In this document: positions 42,398-53,904 of the stretch, one piece after another
Position numbering within the stretch: position 1 is the first letter of the stretch
Layout: every line of letters starts with the position of its first letter
Assembly: GCA_036435485.1 (NCBI GenBank)
Contig: CM071594.1
Location: 199,852,216-199,916,215 of the forward strand
Direction: 5' to 3'
Source: Saposhnikovia divaricata
Taxonomy: Eukaryota > Streptophyta > Magnoliopsida > Apiales > Apiaceae
DNA length: 64,000 nucleotides
Notes under the pieces: model-generated
Told to the model about the DNA's origin: nothing
Seen by the model: the letters and a program-made list of their open reading frames with translations, nothing else
The model's database searches: none
Program-made: the position numbers and the translations under genes

Positions 42398-44368
42398 ATG
42401 GCTGAAATCATTAACACAACAAAAGAGGATATTGCTACAAGTAGCGGTAAATCTGGGTTTCATAGTACTCCATTTGTGAATCCTAAATTTGATGGAAAAA
42501 ATTTTCTCGAATGGTGGAAATCTTGCACATTGGCACTAAAATCTCATAAATTGATGAAATATGTCAACGGGAAAGCCAAGAAACCTAAGAAGAATGATGC
42601 AAATTTTGATGATTGGGATTCTGAAAATGTCATGGTGTGTTCATGGTTATTAAATTCTATGGAGGTAGAAATTCGAAAAAGCTATATCTTCATTGATGCT
42701 GCTGAAGATGTGTGGAATTCTCTTACTCGGACTTATTTCTTCTCCGGGAATGTAGCCAAGCGGTTTGAGGTAAAGCGGAAGATGTGCGCATTGACTCAAG
42801 GAAGCCGCACACTAGCTCAGTATTATTCTGAGCTAACATCATTATGGAGTGAATTGGGACACTACACTATATTTGAGTGTAAAAATGCTGAAGATCAAGA
42901 AAAATATCAGAAGATGATCACTGAAGAAAAAGTGATGAAATTTCTTGATGGATTGTCGGACGAGTATGATTCAATTAAAAATCAACTTATCGGACAAGTT
43001 CCATTTCCTACTGTTGAAGAGGCCTATGGTCGTGTCAGGCTAGAGGAAAGCCGAAAGCAAAGCATGACCCCAATGGTCCCTTCTGATCGATCCGCACTCT
43101 TAACTAAGGGTGTTCAGCAATCAGAACCAGAACAGCCGGAGCATGTGTCAATAGCTGTAATTGGACAAAGATCTATTCAATGTTACTACTGCAAAAAATT
43201 AGGCCACACTCGTGAGACATGTTTTAATCTGCACCCTCATCTCAAAATTCGGGGACGAGGTGGGCGTGGCCGAGGTGGTTACCGTGGTGTCTCATCTGGT
43301 AGAGGCATGGGAAGGGGGCCCTTTAATGCTCATCATACTACTTCAGAATGCGAGCCTGACACTTCAACAGGGACGATGACCGCTTCAGAGCTCAACGCCT
43401 TCCGCCAATTAATGTCACAAATCAAGACCCCTTCTCCTACAGCTAATTCTGCCCATGCAGGTATATCTTGTCACCTTACTTCCGATAAATATCTAACATC
43501 TTGGATCATTGATTCAGGAGCATCAGCACATATGACTGGAGATTCTAGTATTCTGGAATCATATCATGACAAAACAGGCAATATCCGTGTTGCTAATGGA
43601 GATCTTGTACCTATTCGTGGACAGGGCACCTCTCTCTGTCTTTCATCATCATTACCCTTATCAGATATTTTGCATTTTCCTTCTTTATCTGCAAATTTAA
43701 TATCTGTCCACAGTATTACTGACAACCTCAATTGTTCGATAACCTTTTTTCCTTCCCACTGTGTATTTCAGGATCTGGTGACAGGCAAGGTCCTTGGCAG
43801 TGGTAAAGTGGTCGATGGTCTCTATGTTATGGAAGGGAATTCTGTTACTCCTTCAAATTATCAGGTGTCATCTAATTCTTTTTGTGAATCCTTGTATCAA
43901 TGGCATAGATGGTTAGGTCATCCATCCTTTGGTGTTTTAACACACTTATTTCCTGCTTTAGTAAAACACTGTAATAAGGAAGATTTTTTTTGTGAACCAT
44001 GTGAATTGGCTAAACATAAAAGATCAACTTATCCATCCAGAAATAAAAGAAGTTCTACCTTGTTTTCTATTATTCTGATGTTTGGGGTCCATTTAGAAAT
44101 CCTACACACGATGGGTATAGGTGGTTTGTTGTCTTTGTTGATTGTTATTCTCGACTTACTTGGGTTTATCTTCTTAAACAAAAAAGTGAAGTTTTCGAGT
44201 GTTTTAAATCTTTTCATCACATGCTACAAACTCAGTTTAATGCCTCTGTTAAAATCCTTCGAAGTGATAATGGTACGGAATATGGAGGTCCATTTACATC
44301 TTATTTGGACACATGTGGTATTATTCATCAAACTACGTGTGTTAAAACTTCTCAACAAAATGGGGTAG
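42398..44368 (+). pseudogene. Copia gag-protease-integrase N-terminal part
   Basis: 656 codons. Gag (1 to about 225) with DAAEDVWNSLTRTY and LDGLSDEYDSIKNQL, and an intact zinc knuckle CYYCKKLGHTRETC (262-275). An Arg-Gly-rich stretch (about 285-307) follows, unusual for Copia gag and RGG-like. Protease IIDSGASAHMTG (DSG at 372-374) and the GAG-pre-integrase HHCC region (WHRWLGHPSF...CEPCELAKHKR) come next. The frame shifts near 44055-44075, in front of the integrase SDVWGPF block, so codons beyond that point to 44368 are out of frame. Confidence 0.9.
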
Positions 44369-45765
44369 CCGAAAGGAAAATTGGTCACTTAAGACAGGTT
44401 GCACGGTCTCTTATGCTAACCATGCATATTCCTAAATATCTTTGGGGAGAGGCAGTCATGACTGCTGCATATCTTATTAACCGTCTTCCTACCAATGTTC
44501 TAAACTTCAAAACACCGTTGTCATGTGTTCCTGCTCCCTCTTCTCATCCACTTCCTCTTCGGGTATTTGGGAGTGTATGTTTTGCTCATAATCATGCACC
44601 CTCTCGAGATAAGCTTGATTCTCGGGCCCTTAGATGTGTTTTCATTGGATATTCCCCCACTCAGAAAGGGTATAAATGTTATCATCCTCCCTCGCGTCGG
44701 GTATTTGTCAGTTACGATGTTACTTTCTGGGAGTCCATTTCTTATTTCTCTCCTGGATCCTCCTCCTTGCTTCAGGGGGAGATAAACAGACACAATCTTG
44801 ATAATGAAACAAATGATTCAGATCACAGTGAGTCACATTCACTTCCGTTCATACCTATTCCAAACATTACCTCAAAATCGTTGCCTACGAATAATGAGTC
44901 TGATGATTTAAATAGGTTTGACAAGCCAGATTTGATTACATATTCCAGACGGAAAAGTAATGATATCACCACTTTACCGCATCCAAAGACCTCTGACCTC
45001 GAGACAGATCCTGCAAATCCTATATTTGAGCCAGAAAACGGTAATACTCCTGATCCCTCTCTAGATCTTCCTATTGCCATAAGAAACGGTGTACGTTCTT
45101 GTACTAACCATCCTATCTCAAATTTTGTATCTTATAATGCATTATCTCCTTCTTCATTTGCTTTTGTATCATCTTTGTCGAGTGTTTCTGTTCCTCATAC
45201 TTGGCAGGATGCTCTATGTGATCCTAAATGGAAGGATGCCATGATAGAGGAAATGAATGCATTGAATCATAATAACACTTGGGAGTTAACTCATCTTCCT
45301 GCTGAAAGGAAACTAGTAGGATGCAGATGGGTGTTCACTGTGAAGCAAAAGCCTAATGGATTGGTTGATAGGTACAAAGCAAGACTTGTGGCAAAGGGAT
45401 ATACTCAAACTTATGGGATTGATTATCAGAAAACTTTTGCTCCAGTGGCAAAGATGGCCTCTATTCGAATCTTGATATCATGTGCAGCGAATCTTAGATG
45501 GGAACTTCAGCAGTTGGATGTAAAAAATGCATTCTTGCATGGAGATCTAAAAGAAGAGGTCTACATGGATATCCCACCAGGTTTTTCTACAGCTGCAACC
45601 ATTGGGAAAGTATGTAAATTAAAGAAGACTATTTATGGTTTGAAGCAGTCTCCGAGAGATTGGTTTGGTAAATTCCAGACAGCAATGGTCAAATTTGACT
45701 ATAAACAGAGTGATTCGGATCACACAATGTTTGTGAAGAGAAGGGGGAAAAAATCACAGTCTTGA
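44060..45765 (+). pseudogene. Copia integrase core and reverse transcriptase
   Basis: In the second frame from about 44060: SDVWGPFRNPTHDGYRWFVV, RSDNGTEYGGPF, TSQQNGVAERK (the DDE core), then RT starting WQDALCDPKWKDAMIEEMNA, with QQLDVKNAFLHGDLKEEVYM and IYGLKQSPRDWF. A frameshift in the poly-A/G run near 45740 cuts it just before the YVDD box, which is in the next frame. Confidence 0.9.
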
Positions 45766-46736
45766 TTGCCTATGTTGATGATATTGTGATCACTGGCAAC
45801 GATACATTTGAGATTGTAGATGTAAAACAGAAACTGGCCTCTGAGTTTGAGATGAAAGATTTGGGAAAACTACGGTATTTCCTTGGCATTGAAGTCTACA
45901 GAAGTTCAGGTGGCATCTTCCTTTCTCAACGGAAGTATACACTTGACCTTTTGAAAGAAACTGGTATGTTGGGATGTAGACCTGCAGACTCTCCTATAGA
46001 AGCGAATCATAAACTTTGTGGAGAAACAGGTGATATTGTCGATAAATCCCAATATCAAAGATTGGTCGGTAGGCTGATTTATCTTTCACATACACGACCA
46101 GATATAGCATATGCAGTGGGAATTGTAAGCAGATATATGCATGACCCTCGTCAACCTCATTTGGATGCAGTGTATATGATATTAAGGTATCTTAAGGCTG
46201 CTCCTGGAAAGGGAGTGATGTTTACTAAAAACAGTCACCTCGAGATTGAGGGTTATACAGATTCAGATTGGGCTGGTTGTCTAGATGACAGACGTTCTAC
46301 TTCAGGATATTGTACGTTTGTTGGAGGTAACTTAGTTACTTGGCGAAGCAAGAAACAAGCTGTTGTTGCTTTATCTAGTGCTGAGGCACAGTACAGAGCA
46401 ATGGCTAAAGGAGTGTGCGAACTGCTATGGATAAGGCTTCTTATTCAAGAATTAGGCCTTTCATCCGGAAATCCTATCAAGCTGTATTGTGACAACAAGG
46501 CCGCTATTAACATTGCTCACAACCCAGTTCAACACGATCGGACTAAACATATCGAGATTGATCGGCATTTTATCAAAGAAAAAATTAATAGTGATGTTAT
46601 TAACATTCACTTTGTTCGATCAGCAGACCAATTAGCCGATGTCTTAACTAAGGGTTTAGCCGGGAAAATGTTACATCCTCTTCTAAGCAAGTTGAGCATG
46701 AGTGATATATATGCATCAACTCGAGGGGAGTGTTAA
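45762..46736 (+). pseudogene. Copia reverse transcriptase C-terminus and RNase H
   Basis: Opens with IAYVDDIVITGND (RT catalytic box), LRYFLGIEVYRSSGGIF, then RNase H with YTDSDWAGCLDDRRSTSGYC, LSSAEAQYRAMAKGVCELLW and DNKAAINIAHNPVQHDRTKH. It ends in TAA overlapping the start of the 3' LTR. The third frame of an originally single polyprotein. Confidence 0.92.
46719..46730 (+). other. Polypurine tract of the short-LTR Copia element
   Basis: ACTCGAGGGGAG immediately precedes the 3' LTR. Confidence 0.8.
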
Positions 46737-46936
46737 ATTATAGCACACAGCACACCACATAGTTGTAAAGGCTTATCTCCATTAAGCACACAACTCACAC
46801 CACTAGCACTTTAATTATTATGTTTGTTCCATCTTTCCCTATATTAAGAGAATACTTCCTCATTGTAATATATCATTCGATTAATACAATTCTACATTTC
46901 AATTATTTCTCTTCTTCTATACTACTGCATTTAAGA
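46731..46936 (+). repeat. 3' LTR of the short-LTR Copia element
   Basis: 206 bp, followed by the ATATG duplication. Confidence 0.92.
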
Positions 46937-46941
46937 ATATG
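46937..46941. repeat. Target-site duplication ATATG (right)
   Basis: Partner of 41672-41676. Confidence 0.88.
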
Positions 46942-47357
46942 GTTGATTTTTGCTAGGTTGCATAGAGTTTCATATGCTTCGTTGTACATCCACATCCCAG
47001 TATTTTTTTGTAGTATCATTCTGAAATTTGTGTAGAAATTAGGTGCTGTTACTCCACTTATATAATTCTGCATGTGGCTTATAGTCTTTCTTCTTTGTGT
47101 TTGCGACCAAACCTTGAAAAAATGAGAAGAAATCTATAATGCTGTCTGTTACCAATAATTCAAGGATCAACAATATTACAAAAACGGGCATTTCAGTGAT
47201 TGTTGTCATTAGTTTGTGCTTTTGGAATTTAAGGTACAGAGGAGTAAGGTGAAATGAAAAGGACTAATCCTTTTAGATTTTTAGTTAATTTTAAACTGTA
47301 GTTAAGTAGTTAAGTTTCAAAAGTGACTAGTTCTCATACAATAATCTGGAAACCTAA
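46942..47357. other. Intergenic DNA
   Basis: Nothing coding seen. Confidence 0.4.
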
Positions 47358-49302
47358 TCTATCTATATATATTATAAGAATAAATCTTAACATACTCCCT
47401 TAAACACTACAAAGTCACTACCTAGGGTTCCTAAACGATTTTACTTTTTCATAAACCTGCTTTTATTCTTGTAACTTTACACTAATTTACCCATTTTAAA
47501 AGATTTTCATAATTCATAAAAAAATTATTAATAAGTACATAAACTAACATATGTTAACGATATAAATTATATCTATGCAATAATTTATTTTCGGGAATTC
47601 GTATAATATTTTTACATGATTTTATTTTTATTTTTCTTAGAATAGGCCCCGCCAGGGGCAATTTTTTATTTTAATCACAATTTTTTTTGTTTCTTTATAT
47701 TTTCTTATAAAAATACAACATTAATAATCATATGTTTCCTCATATTTATATTCTAATTGAATAGAATATTAAAATAAAAATTGTAAGATTTATAAACAAC
47801 TCATAAAAATTAAATTAACTAATTTAATTATTGATAAGCACGTATTATATACTCGTAAGAAGATAGATATCTATAAATAAGTAGTAAAGACTAGAAAGTT
47901 AGCAAACTCAGAATACTCAAATGTTTCCTATAAAATCGGTAGTGTGTTTGTAGTGTTTTTGTATGTACGCCAAGATTTACTCATATTATAATGCCAGGAG
48001 ATCGGAAATGCACCAGAACAGTTTAAGGTATTTTTCTTGATTTTTTGTTTTTTCTGATTTTTTTATTAAAATTCTTTTTTGGCATTAAATAGCTATTAAT
48101 GACAATTTAATTAGTCATTAATTACACCTATTAAACATCTATTAAATTTACTCTATTTAATTTGTTTAAAAATTAGCAAACTTTATTTGAAGATTATAGT
48201 TATTATTTTAATATTAAATATTATTTATAAATAGTGAAATATATTTTTAGGTAAAATTACAACTAACGGTTGTTTATATTGCGTTATTTTTTATTCTCCA
48301 TTCAAGATCACTATAATTTTTTTTCGGATGATTATAGGGTAGACGACCTTAACTTCTCAAGCAATTTTTATTAGCAATGATTGTGAAAGTCGTAATAAAT
48401 TATGGAAATATAATATTTACTTAATATATGGAATCATATACAAATAATGCAGACAAATTTTTAATTTTGCACATGAATAAATTATACATGGTCAAATCGA
48501 TTAAATTTAACAAACCCTGCCATTTATCGGAAGATAAAATTGATAAAAAAAAAAGCTATACACCCATTGTTTCATTATATTGTGTCGAAATAAATTTTTA
48601 TTCTAATTAAACAAATTCTTACACCATTATTGAATATGTATGTTCTGATAGGGGTGTCGGTTTTGAAAAACGTTATTAACCTGAACTTTTCAAGCAATCT
48701 TTATTATCAATGATTGTGGAGTCGTAATAAATTATGCAAGTACACACAGATCTTTACTTAATATTTGAAATTTGTAAACAGATAATATAGGCGAATTTTT
48801 ACTTTTACACACTAATAAATTACACACGAGTTATGACCAAACTAATTAAATTTAACAAACCCAACCATTTTATCGGAAGATTGAATTGATAAAAAATTTA
48901 TACACCCGTTGTTTCATTATATTATGTCAAAATAAATTAATATTCAAATTAAATAAATTCTTACACTATTATTGAACATGTATATTATGATAGAGGTGTC
49001 GACTTTAAAAAACGTTATTAAGTTATATTCAATCTTTGTAAATTTTGATCGTAAATATTACGTTCATATTGTAATTTTTATTTTTATATGTTTGTGATAT
49101 TTTTAAGATTATCAAAATTTTAGATATGTAATGAGTGTATTTTTCCAACTAATAATTCATGTAAATTATTTTTAAATTAATTATTTTAGAAAATTCATAA
49201 GGGACCTATCAGTTTTTAAGAATAATAGAAATTAATTTATCTATTTTCAATACTTTAAAATAAAAGCTTATAAACCGCGCGAAGCGCGGATAAGTTGGCT
49301 AG
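47358..49302 (+). mobile_element. Helitron-like non-autonomous element(s), 3' end at 49302
   Basis: The 3' end has a GC-rich hairpin CCGCGCGAAGCGCGG (49275-49289), 9 nt, then CTAG followed by T, with an AT-rich body. A plausible 5' TC end is at 47358 (TCTATCTATATATATTATAAG, preceded by A). A second 5'-like TCATATTATAATGCCAGGAG at about 47983 suggests a nested or alternative start, because the same GCCAGGAGATCGGAAATGCA block recurs at about 49665. No Rep/helicase is encoded. Confidence 0.65.
48341..49020. repeat. Tandem pair of about 340-bp monomers
   Basis: 48341-48680 and 48681-49020 are two diverged head-to-tail copies (shared landmarks: CTTTTCAAGCAATC, GTCGTAATAAATTATG, CATTTATCGGAAGAT, CCCGTTGTTTCATTATATT, GGTGTCG...AAAACGTTATTA). 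Two further copies are at 50071-50365 and 50946-51290. Confidence 0.8.
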
Positions 49303-49811
49303 TTCCAATAAAACTTAAGATTGAGAAATAGAAGTTCTAACTACTAAATTAGTATTGACTATTTCTAATGAAATACTTGAATAATAATGAATAAATTATA
49401 TGTCTTATATTAAATATTACATAAAATAATTTTAAATTATGATATTATATTATTTATGTATCGGGTTTTGATATTGGATTGGGTTTCGGATCGGATTTCG
49501 GATCGGTACAATTAAAATCCAAATCGAAAGTATTTCGGGTTTAAAATTTAAATAATCCAAAATTTGGGTTTGGTATATCCAAAATTTTGGGTTTCAAATT
49601 AGGTACCATCAGATCAAATTAATTTGATGGGTAAAAGAAAACTAATAATTAATATACTTTATTGCCAGGAGATCGGAAATGCACCAGAATCGTTTAAAAT
49701 ATTTTTCTTAAATTTTCACTTTTTTGCCTTTTTTTTATTTAATTTTTTCTTGCATTAAGTAGCATCTTAATGACATCTTAATGGCATCTTAATAATCATT
49801 AATTACACTTA

Positions 49812-49870
<59 letters not shown>

Positions 49871-50517
49871 TTTACATCATGTTATTTATATAAAAGATTA
49901 AAAAAATTTATTTGAGCATTATAATTACTATTCAATTTAAAATATTAGTTATATGTATAAAACTAAGATTATTTTCATGTAAATTAACGACTTAAAATTG
50001 TTCACATTGCGTCATTTTTTATTACATGCCGAAGATTTTTGCAAACTTTTTTCGAACGATTGTAGGACAAACGATCTTACCTTCTCGAGCAATATTTTAT
50101 CAATAATTGTGGAAATCGTTATAAGTTATAAAAGTATAATCTTTTGGTTAAAATCTAGAATTTGTACAAAATAATATTGACAGCTTTTTTATATTTTACA
50201 TAATAAACTCAATCATTTTATTGCGCAATTAAGTCGATAAAAATGTTATACACATGTTGTTTCATTATATTGTGTCAAAATAAATTAATATTCTAATTAT
50301 ATAAATTCTTATGCTATTATTGAGCATATATGTTATGAGAGGGGTGTGGCCTTTCAAAACGTTATTTAGTTCTATTTAATATTGTATTTGCTACTTTTCA
50401 TATTATGATATTTCTAAGATTATTAAACTTTTTGATATATAAGTAGAGTATTATTCCAACTAATAATTCATACAAACTGTTTTAAATCACTTTTTTAATA
50501 AAAATTTAAAATACCAA
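49303..50517 (+). mobile_element. Related Helitron-like segment without a clear 3' end
   Basis: Contains the GCCAGGAGATCGGAAATGCA block (about 49665), an AT dinucleotide run (49814-49866) and one 300-bp monomer (50071-50365). No hairpin-CTRR end before 50518; probably truncated or continuous with the next element. Confidence 0.5.
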
Positions 50518-51997
50518 TCTACATATATTATAATAGCCGGAGATTGAAGTGACTTTCACTCTGAAGCTTCAAAAAAATTATCTTAAGCTTCAAAAAAATT
50601 TTCTTGATTTTTCACATTTTTTATTTTTTTATTAAATAATTTCCTTGCATTTAATAGGATTATAATTAGTCATTAATTGTACCTATTAAACTTATATTAA
50701 ATACACTTTATTTTATATTTAAAACAAAATTTTAGCCAATAATTATCATAATTATCTATATAAAATATTTTAGTTATTATTATTTCTTTAATAGAACATT
50801 TTAATTATTATATTAATATAAAATATTAATTATCCATATAAAATTACAATTATTTCAAGTTAAAATGATAAACTAAAAGTATTTATATAGTTCATTTCTA
50901 ATCCTTATTCAAATTCATTGCAATTTTTTTGGCAATAATAAATAAATGATTTTAACTTTTCGATAAATTCATAATTAGTGACCGTGAGAATCCTGATAAG
51001 TTACGGAAGTATATAAATTTTTCAATTAACATCTAAAATTTAAAATACAAGTAATATTATATAATTTACTTTTACACATGAAACATGGGGTATGATCAAC
51101 TCGATTAAATTGAACCAATCCAACCTTTTTCTTTAATAATTAAATCAATAAAAAAGTTATACATTTGTTGTTTCATTATATTGTGTTGGAATAAATTAAT
51201 ATTCTAAATAAACACATTCTTATACTAATACTAATCAATTAATCGCGCATGTATGTTATGAGATGGGTGTCGGCTTTGAATAACATTTTATTTAATATTT
51301 ATAAATTTTTATTATAAAAATTATGTTGATAGTGTAATTTGGTAGGAAAAAAAATAAAAGGCCTTTATGGAGTTGATGAAGTTGATAATATGTTAGAGAA
51401 TCTTCATTTTGCTTAAATAATTAATTTTAAACGACTTAGTGTTTATTCAGAATCCAATAATTTTTAGATTCATTTTTATTGGAGATAGAATATAATTACA
51501 TGTACATATTTATTATAAGATTTGATATAAAAGTATTAAAATATGTGAGTACCATTTTGAACATGTGTCTATGAATTTAAATTAAATATTACATACAAAT
51601 AAAGTTCTTACAAATAATGCTCAAAAAAATTAATCAAATGAATATATACAAGTGTCGGATCACTCCAAAAAATATGAAGCATGACCTACAAAATGCATTT
51701 GAATTCTCTTTTGTTTGTCATACAACCAAATTTATCGACAAGTTAAGTCAATCACACTTCTTATCACATTTACATTCTGCTTTTTTTCTTCGTCATACAA
51801 ACGAATTTATCAACAAACTAAGCAATCACGTCTTTCATAATGGAATCGACAACAAAAATATTTCAAAAATGTTACTTTTACTTATCCATTGTCAAACTTT
51901 ACAAATGTTTATCAATATTGAATTTCAAAAGCATTTTTTATACAACAAAATAGATGTCATCAATATTTTCGAAAATATTATTATTAACACTTAAGAG

Positions 51998-52008
51998 TTT
52001 AACTAAAA
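51998..52008. repeat. Target-site duplication TTTAACTAAAA (left)
   Basis: Repeated at 52829-52839; 11 bp, within the Mutator range (9-11). Confidence 0.85.
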
Positions 52009-52828
52009 GAAAATGCCCAAACTACCTCATTTTCATATGGAACATGCCCAAAATACCTATATTTAAAAGACTCCGTCTTTTTCACCCACGGAGTACGCAT
52101 CTGTCAGCTGCGTAGTATAGGATACGCATTAGGGATATGCGTGTAGCAGGATACGCATTGCGATAATGCGTATTGACGCCATCAAACGTCATTCTGTCAC
52201 TATCCACTCCGGCGCTCAGGCGAACGAAAAATCGCCCTCGAAATCGCCTATCCCCGTTTTCCCTCCTCCGGCAACCTCCAGTAATTTTGAGGACATAAAA
52301 ATGTTGCCCAGACCTGCCTCTCCATTTTCCCCCGTTCCTTTGTCGAGTTTTGGCCCCGCAGGGGCATACATAGACATGCCGGAAATATAATCGAAAAAAA
52401 ATGTTTGTTTTGGGGCTTTTGATTCCGGCAAAAGAAACGAAAATATAAGAAAATAGGTTTGTAGATGAGGACAAGACGATGATTTTGATGTATAATACGT
52501 GACTGATTTATCGCTGGAGAGAGCGCACGATTTGGTTAAAGATTGGTCGAAAAGTTCGTCGCCGGCTGGGGGTTGTAGACGATGAACAGTAGCCTCGAAT
52601 ACGCACCTTCAGAATGCGTACCCCGTCCAACGCATTATCATCATGCGTATTCTTGGTCACTGTTCACGTTGCTGAATTCAATTTAACAAAGGCCACGCAT
52701 TGATGGAATGCGTATACTCTATACACATATCCAAAATGCGTGGTCCGTGAGTAAAAAGGGCGAACAATTCTCGCTGTAGGCATTTTGGGCAGATGGAAAT
52801 AAAATATGGGTAGTTTGGTATCTCACCC
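52009..52828. mobile_element. Non-autonomous Mutator-like element with ATGCGTAT subterminal motif (820 bp)
   Basis: Diverged terminal inverted repeats of about 45 bp (...CCAAACTACC.../...GGTAGTTTGG...) with an 11-bp duplication TTTAACTAAAA. An ATACGCAT/ATGCGTAT-type word occurs about a dozen times in the two subterminal zones (52090-52175 and 52597-52745) and not between them. The GC-richer centre (about 52180-52580) has weak open frames on both strands (for example GAQANEKSPSKSPIPVFPPP) and might be captured host sequence (Pack-MULE); no source gene was recognised. Confidence 0.8.
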
Positions 52829-53049
52829 TTTAACTAAAACATGTTTTCTTTTTTGATCAAAAAAAAAAAAAAAACATGTTTTCTTTTCTTTTCTCTATAA
52901 TTCTTAAACATTCAAATTTAATTACATTTTACACAAGTTTCAATTTATCATATCAACTTTTAAATAATAAAACTCAACGAACAATGATATTATATATACA
53001 ATTTTTAAAAATATTTTCGTGCCGCGCGTAGCACGGCTTTGTTACCTAA

Positions 53050-53700
53050 TATATCTTAAGACACATTAGAGGCAATTTAATGTAATTTAATTAAAATACA
53101 TTACGTTACCTTTTATATTATTTTTAACTAAACCTTATTATTTTTCAATAATATTACGGACAATTAATGTACTTTAATTAAATAATAATATTATAATTAC
53201 CAATAACTATTTTTTTTTCTATTAAAACATGTTAGGTTTTCTATTTTTTAAATAATTAATCAATTTTTTTCAGATCAAATACTCTTATATCTAATCTAAC
53301 TAAAATGATTTTTTATTTTTTTTGTAAAAGAAAACACTACGGATTTTTTTTTATTTTCTCTAACTAAAAGCACTTTCTTTCCAATAATATCACTTTGTTT
53401 AATAAAATAAATAATAATATTATAATTACCAATTGTTAACCGACTATTTTTTCCAACGAAAATGTGTCATCAATTCTATATTTTCTACATAAATCTCACA
53501 TATTCTAGAAATATCACGGATAACATATATATAATTATCATCAAATTACATGATTTAAATTTATAAATTCATATCTAAAAAAAATCAATTAAAATTAAAG
53601 AAAAAAAATCAGATTATATTAAAAAAAAAAATCCTATATCGCACGATCCTACTAGAATTGAAGAAAAGAATTGTGATCTCAGGACAGACGGACTAGCGAA
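53050..53700. other. AT-rich intergenic DNA upstream of RPS29
   Basis: Nothing coding seen. Confidence 0.45.
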
Positions 53701-53712
53701 CCAAATTAAATT

Positions 53713-53764
53713 TGGGCCAAAATCAGCCCAATAACAAAAAAGCGATGGAAGAAATAAAAGCCCA
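53713..53764 (+). promoter_or_regulatory. Three site II elements (TGGGCC / AGCCCA)
   Basis: TGGGCC at 53713-53718, AGCCCA at 53725-53730 and 53759-53764. Clusters of these TCP-bound sites are standard in plant ribosomal-protein promoters. Confidence 0.8.
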
Positions 53765-53773
53765 AGAAAGAGA

Positions 53774-53782
53774 TTAGGGTTT
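53774..53782 (+). promoter_or_regulatory. Telobox
   Basis: TTAGGGTTT (AAACCCTAA on the other strand), next to the site II cluster; this pair drives growth-linked expression of translation genes. Confidence 0.85.
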
Positions 53783-53792
53783 CTCTCTCCTT

Positions 53793-53798
53793 TATATA
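53793..53798 (+). promoter_or_regulatory. TATA box of RPS29
   Basis: TATATA, with a CT-rich likely start region (about 53810-53822) just downstream and a GA-repeat leader (53859-53904) before the ATG. Confidence 0.65.
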
Positions 53799-53904
53799 CC
53801 GACTATCATTCCTTCTCTTCGCAGCGGCTGCATATTTTTAACTCCAGATCACTTTCGTTTGAGAGAGGGAGAGAGAACGAGAGAGAGAGAGAGAAAGGAG
53901 AGAG

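Larger units (their letters stand above)
41677..46936 (+). mobile_element. Full-length short-LTR Copia retrotransposon (5.3 kb), plus strand
   Basis: LTRs 41677-41882 and 46731-46936 (206 bp each, about 6 differences), iMet primer site, gag-pol, polypurine tract and a 5-bp duplication ATATG. The LTRs begin TG but end ...TTTAAGA instead of the usual CA, with the primer site starting at once. The frame is broken twice, so the copy is not autonomous. The small LTRs and gag type suggest the Ale/Retrofit or a related lineage, unconfirmed. Confidence 0.92.
50518..53049 (+). mobile_element. Helitron-like element with 3' hairpin and CTAA end
   Basis: 5'-like TCTACATATATTATAATAGC at 50518. The 3' hairpin CCGCGCGTAGCACGG (about 53022-53036, one mismatch) is followed by CTAA and T. 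Contains one monomer (50946-51290) and hosts the 820-bp Mutator-like element at 52009-52828. Confidence 0.55.

Noticed and set aside
51617..51994. 125-codon plus-strand frame in the Helitron cluster
   Set aside because: AT-driven composition (Asn, Ile, Phe, Lys rich), no motif, no conserved copy in related monomers.
52082..52474. 130-codon minus-strand frame in the Mutator-like element
   Set aside because: Cannot be tied to a gene family by eye; kept only as possible captured sequence within the element entry.
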